Shown: positions 38,564 to 47,466 of the stretch, piece by piece
Numbering within the stretch: the stretch's first letter is position 1
Layout of the letters: every line of letters starts with the position of its first letter
DNA from: Roseomonas sp. CECT 9278
Lineage (GTDB): Bacteria > Pseudomonadota > Alphaproteobacteria > Acetobacterales > Acetobacteraceae
Length of the DNA stretch: 64,000 nucleotides
Direction of reading: 5' to 3'
Assembly: GCF_918698155.1 (NCBI RefSeq)
Contig: NZ_CAKKLX010000009.1
Location: 62,001 to 126,000 of the forward strand
The notes under the pieces: model-generated
The model's database searches: none
What the model was told of the DNA's origin: nothing
What the model saw: only the letters and a program-made list of their open reading frames with translations
Program-made: the position numbers and the translations under genes

Positions 38564-39541
38564 CTATTCCAGCCGGATGTTGCCGAGCTGCACGGCGCGC
38601 CGGTTGGTCTCGGTTTCCTCGCGGATCACCGCGGCGTAGCGCGCCGGGGTGATCTGCGCGGCGGGCGGGATCGCGGCGCCGAGGCCGAGCAGCCGCTGGC
38701 GGATCGTCGCGTCGCCCATGGCGGCGACCAGCGCCTCGCGCCAGCGTCCGATGATGGCGTCGGGCGTGGCCGCGGGCGCGAGCAGGCCGAGCGTGGTGCT
38801 CAGTTCCGGCTCGACGATCCCGGCCTCGCGCAGCGTCGGCACATCGGGCAGCAGCGGCGACCGCGCGGCGGAAGCGATGGCGAGGATGCGCGCGCGCCCG
38901 TCGGCCTGCAGCGGCAGAGCGCTGGAGAGCTGGTCGAACACCACCGGGATCGTGCCGGCGATCAGGTCGGAATGCGCCGGGCCGGTGCCGCGATAGGGCA
39001 CATGCACGATGCCCGCGCCGGTGGCGGCGTTGAACATCTCGATCGCCAGGTGCGCGCCGGAACCGATGCCGGCGCTGCCGGCCGACAATGCCCCCGGCCG
39101 CGCCTTCGCCTGCGCCACGAAATCCGCCAGGTCGCGCACCGCCATCTGCCTGCCGACCATCAACACGATCGGCACGCGATAGGCGATGCCGATCGGCGCC
39201 AGGTCGCGCAGCGGGTCATAGGGCAGCGAGGCCATCGCGACGGGAAACAGCGACAGCGGCCCGGTCGATCCGAGCAGCACCAGCGTGCCGTCCGGCCGCG
39301 CGCGCGCCACCGCTTCCGTGCCGACGATGCCGCCGGCGCCGCCGCGATTCTCGATGATCACCGGCTGGCCGAGTGCCGCCTGCAACGCGGGTGCGAGCAG
39401 GCGCGCCGTGAAATCCACATTGCCGCCGGGCGGGAAGGGCACCAGCACGCGCACCGGCCGGTCGGGGAAGGCCTGCGCGCGGGCGATGCCCGGTGCGGCC
39501 AGCGCGGCGGCGGCGAGCAGCAAGCGACGGGTCGGCATCAT
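38564..39541 (-). CDS. Bug-family tripartite tricarboxylate transporter receptor (with LeuCD-like dehydratase)
   Basis: A 325-residue periplasmic binding protein with signal peptide MMPTRRLLLAAAALAAPGIARAQ. Landmarks are PVRVLVPFPPGGNVDFTARL, VIIENRGGAGGIVGTEAVA and IVHVPYRGTGPAHSDLIAG. The start overlaps the stop of the LeuD-like gene by 4 bases, making it the last gene of a four-gene coupled operon. Co-expression with an aconitase-superfamily dehydratase suggests that it binds a hydroxylated or unsaturated di- or tricarboxylate. No TctAB genes accompany it. Confidence 0.93.
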   Translation of the reverse strand: MMPTRRLLLAAAALAAPGIARAQAFPDRPVRVLVPFPPGGNVDFTARLLAPALQAALGQPVIIENRGGAGGIVGTEAVARARPDGTLVLLGSTGPLSLFPVAMASLPYDPLRDLAPIGIAYRVPIVLMVGRQMAVRDLADFVAQAKARPGALSAGSAGIGSGAHLAIEMFNAATGAGIVHVPYRGTGPAHSDLIAGTIPVVFDQLSSALPLQADGRARILAIASAARSPLLPDVPTLREAGIVEPELSTTLGLLAPAATPDAIIGRWREALVAAMGDATIRQRLLGLGAAIPPAAQITPARYAAVIREETETNRRAVQLGNIRLE

Positions 39542-40080
39542 GCGGCGTCTCCCTGGCCTGGCGCGGCGGCGCGCCGCGCGGCGAATTCGCGTTCGAGCAG
39601 CGGGATCGTCCCGCCGGCCCGCCAGATCTGCACCATGCGTTCGGAGAAGGGCTTCGAACGCAGCAGCGCGCCCGACGCCAGCGTGACCTCGCCCGTGGCG
39701 GGATCGGCGCCGATGATGTCGCCGTCCTGCACCGCGGCGGCGATGCCAGGGCAGATCATCACCGGCAAGCCATTGTTCAGCGCGCGACGCAGGAAGCCGG
39801 AATCACAGGATTCCACGACCACCACGGCGATGCCGCTGGCGCGGATCGCGACCGAGACCTCGACATGGTTGTGATGCGCGAAGTTGCGGCCGCCCACCAC
39901 GATGTCGCCGGGCCGCACCTGCGCGGGAAAGTCCGGGCGCAGGTGGCGGAAGCACATGGCGCGCAGCGCGTCCTCGTCGAACTCCTTGCCGAAGCTGTCG
40001 CGGATGATGGCGAATTCGATGATGCCGTCATCGCCGGAGACATCGTCGCCGAACACCCAGGCGCGGCCGCGCGGGGTCAT
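39538..40080 (-). CDS. Aconitase-superfamily dehydratase small subunit (LeuD-like)
   Basis: A 180-residue swivelling domain protein. VRPGDIVVGGRNFAHHNHVE occupies the place of the family YLRPGD...GGENFGCGSSRE loop, and IAVVVVESCDSGFLRRALNN and NGLPVMIC are typical of small subunits. Note that the usual GCGSSRE substrate-binding loop is replaced by AHHNHVE, so substrate handling must differ from isopropylmalate isomerase. It couples to both neighbours by 4-base overlaps. It presumably pairs with the upstream large subunit as a heterodimer. Confidence 0.85.
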   Translation of the reverse strand: MTPRGRAWVFGDDVSGDDGIIEFAIIRDSFGKEFDEDALRAMCFRHLRPDFPAQVRPGDIVVGGRNFAHHNHVEVSVAIRASGIAVVVVESCDSGFLRRALNNGLPVMICPGIAAAVQDGDIIGADPATGEVTLASGALLRSKPFSERMVQIWRAGGTIPLLEREFAARRAAAPGQGDAA

Positions 40081-41345
40081 GCCAGCATCGCCCGCGGGTC
40101 GGTGATGCGCCCGGCGATGGCCGAGGCCGCGACCGTCAGCGGTCCGGCCAGGAACACGCGCGACGTGCGCGCGCCGTTGCGCCCCTGGTAGTTGAACTGC
40201 TGGGTGGAGAGCAGGACCTCATTGTCGTTCAGCACGCCCTGGTAGCCCCAGCAGGTGGTGCAGCCGGGCGCCAGCACGACGCCGCCGGCTTCGGCAAACA
40301 CTTCCAGCAGCCCCTCGCGCGCCGCGGTCGCGTACACTTCGCGGCTGCCGGGCGTGATGTAGAGCGTGACATGCGGCGCGACCTGCCGCCCGCGCAGCAG
40401 GCGCGCGGCGTCACGCATGTCCTCGATTCGGTTGCCCGCGCAGGATCCGATGGTGGCCTGGTCGATGCGCTGCCCCGCCGCATCGCTCACCGGCACGGCA
40501 CCATGCGCATCCGGCGGCACCGTCACCATCGGCGCGATCGCACCAAGGTCGTAGGTCATGCGCGCGGCGTAGTCCGCATCGGCATCTGCGCGCACGACCT
40601 CCCAAGGCCGCCCGCCGTCACGCGCGCGGACGTAGTCCAGCGCCACCGCATCCGGCGCCATGATCCCGGTATAGGCGCCGCTGTGGAACAGCGAGGCGAG
40701 CACCGTCTGCCGGTCGTCGAGCGACAGCGCCGCGACGCCCTCGCCATCGAATTCCACGCAGCATTGCAGCAGCCGCCCGTCCGGCGTGGTGTCGCGCAGG
40801 ATGGTCTGGATCAGATCCCGCGCCGTCACGCCAAAGCCCAGCCGTCCGGACAATGTGATGCGCGCCGACGGCGGCACGGCCAGCCAGTTGGAATCCTGGA
40901 TCAGCGCGACGATCACCTCGGTCGAGATCGGGATGTTCAGCGCGCCCAGCGCGCCGATGCTTGCGATGTTCCCTTCGTCGGAAAAGACCAGCGTGCCCGG
41001 CCGCGCGAAGCCGCGTTCGGTCAGCACCAGATGCCGCAGCCCGTTGCCGGGGCCGAAGAAATTCGCGATGCCCTGCGCGTCGCACCAGTCGCGCAGCGTG
41101 CGGTGCGTCTCATGGTGATGCGAGCCCATGGCGGCGGAGGTCGAATGGTCGATCACCATCACCGCCTTGTCCGGGCGCGGGATGCGATCGACACCGATGC
41201 GTTCCAGGTTGCGCTTGTGGCCGGGCCAGAACAGTTCCTGGCAGGCCACGTAGTCAGGGGTGACGGTGACGTAGTCGCCGACCTCGACGGTGTCGCGTCC
41301 CGCAGCGCGGGCGATGATCTTTTGCGCGATGGTCCGCGCCGTCAT
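40077..41345 (-). CDS. Aconitase-superfamily dehydratase large subunit (LeuC-like)
   Basis: A 422-residue Fe-S hydro-lyase large subunit. Cluster cysteines are Cys302 in GSCAGNRIED and Cys362 and Cys365 in PGCTTCWGYQGVL. Other landmarks are KAVMVIDHSTSAAMGSHHHE, GPGNGLRHLVLTERGF and LSTQQFNYQGRNGA. The first cysteine motif differs from the GSCTNGRIED norm of LeuC, and the second from GCGPCLG, so this is a divergent branch rather than leucine biosynthesis. The ATG chosen overlaps the upstream hydrolase stop by 4 bases; a GTG two codons earlier is less likely. It probably dehydrates or isomerises a hydroxy-di/tricarboxylate. Confidence 0.87.
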   Translation of the reverse strand: MTARTIAQKIIARAAGRDTVEVGDYVTVTPDYVACQELFWPGHKRNLERIGVDRIPRPDKAVMVIDHSTSAAMGSHHHETHRTLRDWCDAQGIANFFGPGNGLRHLVLTERGFARPGTLVFSDEGNIASIGALGALNIPISTEVIVALIQDSNWLAVPPSARITLSGRLGFGVTARDLIQTILRDTTPDGRLLQCCVEFDGEGVAALSLDDRQTVLASLFHSGAYTGIMAPDAVALDYVRARDGGRPWEVVRADADADYAARMTYDLGAIAPMVTVPPDAHGAVPVSDAAGQRIDQATIGSCAGNRIEDMRDAARLLRGRQVAPHVTLYITPGSREVYATAAREGLLEVFAEAGGVVLAPGCTTCWGYQGVLNDNEVLLSTQQFNYQGRNGARTSRVFLAGPLTVAASAIAGRITDPRAMLA

Positions 41346-42373
41346 CGCCACAGCCCGCGCGCCGCGAGCCAGGCCTGCACCACCTCCGCCACCTGGTCGG
41401 AGTTGCGGTCCATCATCACCATGTGGCTGTTGCCGCGGATGCCCTGCGTCGGCAGGTCGACATCATCGACGCTGCCGCCGGCGGCGCGCACCGCATCGGC
41501 GAAGCGGCGCGCATTGCGGCGGATGACGGACCAGCGCGGATCGGCATCCACGTAGTCGCCATACATCAGCAGCGTCGGCACATCCTTCAGCCGCGCCGCA
41601 TCGGCGGCAATGCCGGTGCCCGCGGGTTCGACCAGCACCAGCGCGCGGAACAGGTCCGGCCGGCGCTGCGCGACCTGCCAGGCGAAGGCGCCGCCCTGCG
41701 AATGCGCGACCACCACCGACGGCCCGACACGCTCCAGCAGCGCGATATAGGCCGCGATCACATCCGCATCGGTGTCGAGGTAGCGCGCCACCACCTGGCG
41801 CATGAAGGACAGGTATTGTTCGCGCTCGGTCGGGAACTGGTTGCCCTGCAGCACGCTGCCGCGCGCGAAGGACCCCGCGCCATCACCGATGCGGAAACGC
41901 TCCCACGGGTTGACCGTCGGCAGGTGGATCGACCGGCCGTAGATCTCGGGCGACATGGCGGCGCCGCTGCGGCCGCGTTCCACCGCATCGGTGACATAGG
42001 TCGCCCAACCGCGGCGCAGGAAGAAGTGCTGCCAGCCTTCGCGCCCATCCGGCGTGGTCTCGTAGGTCACGCCGGTCAGGTAGGCACCGTGCCAGAGCAT
42101 CAGCGGCGCCGTGCCGCGCACCGGTGCGGGCACCATGAACTGCGCGTACATCTGCCCGACCATGTAGGTGCCGTTCGGGTCGATGCGCAGCGGCGCGCCG
42201 CCGACCGTCGGCGTGTATTCGATGACGGGCTTGCCGGTCACCTCGACCAGCCGGCCGCCGATATGGAAGGACCCGAAGCGCTCGATCGACAGCGGCTGCG
42301 CGCCAGCCGCCCCGGCCATCAGGCCGCAGACTGCCAGGGCCGCGACGACGAGGCGCGCGCAGGACGACGGCAT
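41342..42373 (-). CDS. Secreted alpha/beta hydrolase (esterase type)
   Basis: A 343-residue periplasmic hydrolase with signal peptide ending AGAAGAQ. The nucleophile elbow is AHSQGG with Ser225, and the probable catalytic histidine is His317 in GNSHMVMM; an acid may be in LMYGDYVDADPR. The oxyanion region is LMLWHGAYLTG. It is the first gene of the operon with the LeuC-like, LeuD-like and Bug genes. A plausible job is to release a carboxylic acid from an ester or lactone in the periplasm for capture by the Bug receptor; this is inference. An inverted repeat lies about 72 bases upstream. Confidence 0.85.
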   Translation of the reverse strand: MPSSCARLVVAALAVCGLMAGAAGAQPLSIERFGSFHIGGRLVEVTGKPVIEYTPTVGGAPLRIDPNGTYMVGQMYAQFMVPAPVRGTAPLMLWHGAYLTGVTYETTPDGREGWQHFFLRRGWATYVTDAVERGRSGAAMSPEIYGRSIHLPTVNPWERFRIGDGAGSFARGSVLQGNQFPTEREQYLSFMRQVVARYLDTDADVIAAYIALLERVGPSVVVAHSQGGAFAWQVAQRRPDLFRALVLVEPAGTGIAADAARLKDVPTLLMYGDYVDADPRWSVIRRNARRFADAVRAAGGSVDDVDLPTQGIRGNSHMVMMDRNSDQVAEVVQAWLAARGLWR

Positions 42374-42445
42374 GGCTTGCTTCCCCCAACTGCTTTGCCA
42401 CGGAGCGTGGCGCCGCGGCAGGCGTGAGGCAAGGCCCTATGATAC

Positions 42446-42457
42446 GGTCTTATGACC
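42446..42457 (-). promoter_or_regulatory. Inverted repeat GGTC-N4-GACC upstream of the hydrolase-dehydratase operon
   Basis: GGTCTTATGACC is an inverted repeat with an AT-rich centre in otherwise very GC-rich DNA, overlapping a possible -10 (TATCAT on the minus strand at 42439-42444). Its position, 73 bases before the first gene, suits a repressor or activator site. No adjacent regulator gene identifies the binding protein. Confidence 0.35.
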
Positions 42458-42470
42458 TAACGGGCGAAGG

Positions 42471-42494
42471 GCGCGGCGGGCAGGCCCGCCGCGC
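42471..42494 (-). terminator. Strong GC hairpin downstream of ahcY
   Basis: GCGCGGCGGG and CCCGCCGCGC form a perfect 10-bp stem around CAGG, ending 7 bases beyond the ahcY stop. No T-run follows, so it may act with Rho or as an mRNA 3' stabiliser rather than as a classical intrinsic terminator. Confidence 0.5.
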
Positions 42495-42500
42495 CGCGCA

Positions 42501-43904
<1,404 letters not shown>

Positions 43905-43986
43905 GCGCTTGGGTCTCTCTTGTCTGTCTGGAACTGCGGCGCGGGTAGCACGCGGCGCGCGCCGAGGCCAGAGGCGCAGACAAGGT

Positions 43987-44002
43987 ATAAGGATATCTTT
44001 AT
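43987..44002 (-). promoter_or_regulatory. Near-perfect palindrome upstream of ahcY, candidate SahR-type operator
   Basis: ATAAGGATATCTTTAT is palindromic except for one pair and centred on GATATC. It is strikingly AT-rich for this genome and lies 83 bases before the ahcY start. ArsR-family regulators of the methyl cycle (SahR/SamR) are known to bind ATAAAGATATCTTTAT-like sites before ahcY and methionine genes in Proteobacteria; I recall that motif only approximately. The regulator gene is not in the window. Confidence 0.5.
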
Positions 44003-44102
44003 GCGGCGCGGTCTGCGGATGGTGCGTCGAAGCGCCGAAGCTGCCGCTCTCCCCGGCCCGGACGCCGTGCTCCCGCCAGACCGCCGTGCCCGGCCGGGCC
44101 GC

Positions 44103-44297
44103 CTATCGCCGGGTCGCGCCGCCGCGGTCCTCGGTCTCGCTCTCCTGCTCGTCGCGGCCTGGCATGGCCGGGGCCTCCGCCCGGGCAGGACGGTCGCCGC
44201 GGCAGCATGGGCCATTGGGCGCTTCCGCCGCGGCCGAGAGCGGCGCGAGCCAGATCGCGAAAAGGCCGGTGACGGCGGCACGGCGGATGGTGCGCAT
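44103..44297 (-). CDS. Possible small secreted protein
   Basis: A 64-residue frame beginning MRTIRRAAVTGLFAIWLAPL with an AAEAP cleavage-like end, a convincing signal peptide, followed by a polar, acidic and arginine-rich 38-residue tail (two cysteines in PCCRGD). AAGGGA lies 11 bases upstream, a little far. Nothing in the tail is recognisable. It sits alone between ahcY and another small secreted protein; it may be a chance frame in GC-rich DNA. Confidence 0.35.
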   Translation of the reverse strand: MRTIRRAAVTGLFAIWLAPLSAAAEAPNGPCCRGDRPARAEAPAMPGRDEQESETEDRGGATRR

Positions 44298-44523
44298 GGC
44301 GGTCGGTATCCCTTGGCGGCATCCCGACCGTGCTGCGCTGACGGGGCGATGGCAGGGCGTGAAGATGGCAGTGGCATGGCATGCCCCACGCCCGCGCGGC
44401 CAGTGATGAAGTGTTTCGCAGCGGCGCGGTCACGCCTGCCCCTGGCCTTGCCGTGCCGCGCTGCGTGTGGCCGGCGCCGCGCCCCACGCGCCCGCCACAT
44501 CACATGGCGGTGCCGGCACGCTG
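44298..44523. other. Gap between two small secreted-protein genes
   Basis: About 226 bases with no frame I trust. Together with 43905-44102 it makes up the non-coding part between ahcY and the ptsP operon. The ahcY operator-like site is the only clear signal; no tRNA-like or riboswitch-like fold was recognised. Confidence 0.5.
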
Positions 44524-44808
44524 TCAGTCATCATCGTCGTCGCGCCCGCGCCGCGGGATGCGCCAATCCGGCAGGCGTGGCCCGTGGCGCCAGCGCGGGG
44601 TCTGCCCTTCGTGCTCGCGCCAGGATTGCTCGCGCACCCAGCCGCGGCGGCCGTATCGGTCGTCGATCATCATGCGGTCCACCCGCGTGCAGCGGCCGTT
44701 CGAACAATTCGAGGATGAATCCGACGACTGGCTCCCGCTGACAGCGGGGGTGGGCGCGATCGTGACGACCACCGCGGCGATCAGCGTGAGGCGACGGGTC
44801 AGCGGCAT
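44524..44808 (-). CDS. Small secreted basic protein with a poly-aspartate end
   Basis: A 94-residue protein with signal peptide MPLTRRLTLIAAVVVTIAPT, a serine-rich segment with two cysteines (CSNGRC), a basic, tryptophan-containing middle (GRRGWVREQSWREHEGQ) and a C-terminus of five aspartates. GGGAG lies 8 bases before the start chosen; an earlier in-frame ATG lacks a signal peptide. I do not recognise the family. It follows ptsP on the same strand after 78 bases but may be a separate transcript. Confidence 0.6.
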   Translation of the reverse strand: MPLTRRLTLIAAVVVTIAPTPAVSGSQSSDSSSNCSNGRCTRVDRMMIDDRYGRRGWVREQSWREHEGQTPRWRHGPRLPDWRIPRRGRDDDDD

Positions 44809-44886
44809 GGCTTGGGCTCCCTGGCTGCGGGAGGAACGCAGCCGGCGGGACAAGTCTTCCCGACCGCGACGCGGCCGGCGCCGGCG

Positions 44887-46713
44887 TCAGGCGCGTTCGG
44901 TGATGCCCTCGGCGAAGCCCGCCACCAGTTCCCGGATGCGCGCCGGGTCCGACTGTTCCATCACGCGGCGGGCAAACCGCGCACAATCGCCGATATCCAG
45001 CCCGCGCACCGCCTGCTTGACCCGCGGAATCGCCGAGGCATTCATCGAGAAGCTCCGCACCCCCAGCCCGAGCAGCAGCGGCGTCAGCAGCGGGTTGCCC
45101 GCCATCTCGCCGCAGATCGACACCGGCATGCGCAGCCGCAGCGCGGCTTCGGTGGCGAACTGCACCAGGCGCAGCACCGCCGGGTGCAGCGGGTCGTACA
45201 GGTGGGAGACCTCGGCCTCGGCCCGGTCCACCGCCAGCGTGTACATCGCCAGGTCATTGGTGCCGATGGCGAAGAAATCCGCCTCCAGCGCGATGGCGTC
45301 GGCGGCGAGTGCCGCCCCCGGCGTCTCGATCATCACGCCCAGCGGCGGCAGCTTCTCCGGCAGGCGTTCGCCGCGCCGGCGCAGGCGGCGGGCCACGCGT
45401 TCGTAGATCTCGCGCGCCTGGCGCACTTCTTCGGGGATGGTCACCATCGGCAGCAGCAGCCGCACATTGCCATCCGCCCCGGCCGAGGCGACGCGCAGCA
45501 CGGCCGCGAACTGTACCTCCAGCAATTCCGGGCGCTTCAGCAGCATCCGCAACCCGCGCAGCCCCAGCGCCGGGTTGCCGCCGGCATGCACCGGCACCAC
45601 GCCCTCGGCCAGCGCCTCCATGTCCTTCTCGCCGCCCCAGTCGAGCACGCGGATGGTGACCGGCAGGCCCTCCATCGCGTCCACCACCTGGGTATAGGCC
45701 TCGACCTGGGCGTCCTCGTCGGGCAGGTCCTCGCGGTTCATGAACAGGAATTCGGTGCGCAGCAGGCCGATGCCCTGCGCGCCGGCCTGCGCGATCAGCG
45801 GCAGCTCCTGCGGGATTTCCAGGTTCGCCTGCAATTCCACCTGCTCGCCATCGGTGGTCTCGGCCGGCAGGCGGCGCAGCTTGCCCAGCTTGGTGCGTTC
45901 GCGCGCGAAGGCGGCCAGGCGGTCCTTGGCCTCGGCGAGTGTCGCGGCGGAGGGATGCAGCACCACCCGCCCCGCCGCGCCATCGAGCACCGCGGGGTCG
46001 CCGCGCTGCGCGGCCTCGGTCAGCCCGTGGGCACCCAGCACCGCGGGGATACCCAGGGCGCGCAGCATGATGGCGGTGTGGCCATCGGCGCCGCCTTCCT
46101 CGGTGGCGACACCGGCGATCCGTGCGGGATCCAGCAGCGCGGCATCGGCCGGGGTGAGTTCCTCGGCCACCAGGATGCAGCCCTCGGGCAGGTCCTTGAG
46201 GCTGCGGAACGGCGTGGCGGTCAGGTTGCGCACCAGGCGGCGGGCGATGTCGCGCACTTCCGTGGCGCGGCGCGCCAGGCCGGCCTTGTCGTCATCCTTG
46301 ATGGCATGGATGGCGGCGATGATGCCCTCGGCCTCATCCGCCACCGCGGTCTCGGCGCCCAGGAGCTCGGCCTCGATCCGCTTGCGCGCGCCGCGGATCA
46401 GCCGCGAATTGCCCAGCATCATCAGGTGGGCATCGAGCAGCGGGGCGATTTCCTCCTGCGCTTCCTCGGGCAGCACGCCGATGCGGGTCTTGAGCTTGCC
46501 GATCTGCTTGCGCGAGAAGGCGGTGGCGGCGGCGAGCTTCTGCCGCTCGGCCTCGACCGCCTCGGCCGCGATCCGGCGCCGCGGCGCCTCGGCCGGCGGG
46601 TCGGAGGTGTCGAAGACCGCGCCGATCGCGACCCCGGGGGACACCGCGATGCCGGGGATCGCGACCTCGCGCCCCTTGGCCTTGGCCTTGGACTTCGCCG
46701 GGTCAGTCTTCAT
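44887..46713 (-). CDS. ptsP: Phosphoenolpyruvate-protein phosphotransferase (enzyme I)
   Basis: A 608-residue enzyme I that takes phosphate from PEP and passes it to HPr. The N-terminal HPr-binding helical region contains LLDAHLMMLGN; the phospho-histidine is His212 in GGADGHTAIMLRALGIPAVLG's first half; the PEP-binding barrel has IGLLRTEFLFMNRE, IGTNDLAMYTLAVDR and the cysteine loop SICGEMAGNPL. It lacks an N-terminal GAF domain. Its start overlaps the HPr gene by 11 bases, and it is the last gene of the phosphotransfer operon. No sugar-specific EIIB/EIIC is present, so the chain is regulatory. Confidence 0.95.
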   Translation of the reverse strand: MKTDPAKSKAKAKGREVAIPGIAVSPGVAIGAVFDTSDPPAEAPRRRIAAEAVEAERQKLAAATAFSRKQIGKLKTRIGVLPEEAQEEIAPLLDAHLMMLGNSRLIRGARKRIEAELLGAETAVADEAEGIIAAIHAIKDDDKAGLARRATEVRDIARRLVRNLTATPFRSLKDLPEGCILVAEELTPADAALLDPARIAGVATEEGGADGHTAIMLRALGIPAVLGAHGLTEAAQRGDPAVLDGAAGRVVLHPSAATLAEAKDRLAAFARERTKLGKLRRLPAETTDGEQVELQANLEIPQELPLIAQAGAQGIGLLRTEFLFMNREDLPDEDAQVEAYTQVVDAMEGLPVTIRVLDWGGEKDMEALAEGVVPVHAGGNPALGLRGLRMLLKRPELLEVQFAAVLRVASAGADGNVRLLLPMVTIPEEVRQAREIYERVARRLRRRGERLPEKLPPLGVMIETPGAALAADAIALEADFFAIGTNDLAMYTLAVDRAEAEVSHLYDPLHPAVLRLVQFATEAALRLRMPVSICGEMAGNPLLTPLLLGLGVRSFSMNASAIPRVKQAVRGLDIGDCARFARRVMEQSDPARIRELVAGFAEGITERA

Positions 46714-47035
46714 GGAAGCCGGCCTCGACCAGGCCGGCGACCGCCTCGAGGGCTTCCTTGGCGTCCCAGCCCTCGGCTTCGATCACGATCTCGGCGCCCT
46801 GGCCGGCGCCCAGCATCATCAGGCCCATGATGGAACACGCCGGCACGCTCTCGCCGTTGCGCAGCACATTGACGCAGGCGGAGAATCGCTCGGCCGTGGT
46901 CACCAGCTTGGCGGCGGCGCGCGCATGCAGGCCGCGGCTGTTCGGGATCACCACGGACCGCCGGAGCACCAGGCCCGAGGCGTCGCCGCCGCAGCCATCG
47001 CTGGTCGCGGCGGCCTCGTTGGACCGTTCGCTCAT
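46703..47035 (-). CDS. ptsH: Phosphocarrier protein HPr
   Basis: A 110-residue HPr with a roughly 20-residue N-terminal extension over the usual size. The phospho-histidine is His37 in NSRGLHARAAAKLV and the regulatory serine is Ser68 in CSIMGLMML, exactly 31 residues apart as in classical HPr (His15/Ser46). The serine is the expected target of the HprK encoded in the same operon. The start overlaps the EIIA stop by 4 bases (ATGA), which supports the longer N-terminus. Confidence 0.95.
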   Translation of the reverse strand: MSERSNEAAATSDGCGGDASGLVLRRSVVIPNSRGLHARAAAKLVTTAERFSACVNVLRNGESVPACSIMGLMMLGAGQGAEIVIEAEGWDAKEALEAVAGLVEAGFHED

Positions 47036-47466
47036 TGGCCGCTTCCTCCGTTCGGACGGGGCGGCGCGCCGGCCGCCACCTCCTTGCCGCTCGCGATGTA
47101 TTTGCGCCCGGCGGCCATGGCATGGTCAACCGCTTCCGCCAGCGGTTCGGTGCCGCGCAGCCTGGCAAGCTTCACCAGGAGCGGCAGGTTCACCCCGGCC
47201 AGCACTTCGACCGGGCGGCCCTGGCCGGTCATCTGCATCGCCAGGTTCGACGGCGTGCCGCCGAACATGTCGGTCAGCACCACCACGCCGTCGCCCTGGT
47301 CGACCGCATCGATCGACCGCCGGATATCGGCGCGCGTGTGCTCCATGTCGTCCTCGGGGCCGATGCACACCGTCGCCACGCCCTGCTGCGGGCCGACCAC
47401 GTGCTCCATGGCGTGCCGCAACTCCTCGGCCAGACGACCGTGGGTGACCAGAACCATCCCGATCAT
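47032..47466 (-). CDS. PTS EIIA component, mannose/fructose superfamily
   Basis: A 144-residue EIIA-Man domain protein standing alone, without EIIB or EIIC. The phosphorylation site is His9 in GMVLVTHGRLAEEL; VVLTDMFGGTPSNLAMQM follows the family fold. In Alphaproteobacteria such a protein ends a regulatory phosphorelay instead of importing sugar. It is coupled by 4-base overlaps to rapZ upstream and to ptsH downstream. The last about 20 residues are glycine/proline-rich and probably disordered. Confidence 0.94.
   Translation of the reverse strand: MIGMVLVTHGRLAEELRHAMEHVVGPQQGVATVCIGPEDDMEHTRADIRRSIDAVDQGDGVVVLTDMFGGTPSNLAMQMTGQGRPVEVLAGVNLPLLVKLARLRGTEPLAEAVDHAMAAGRKYIASGKEVAAGAPPRPNGGSGQ

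Noticed and set aside
43905..43986. An SAH riboswitch upstream of ahcY
   Set aside because: I could not find the conserved SAH-aptamer core on the minus strand; the palindrome further upstream is the better regulatory candidate.
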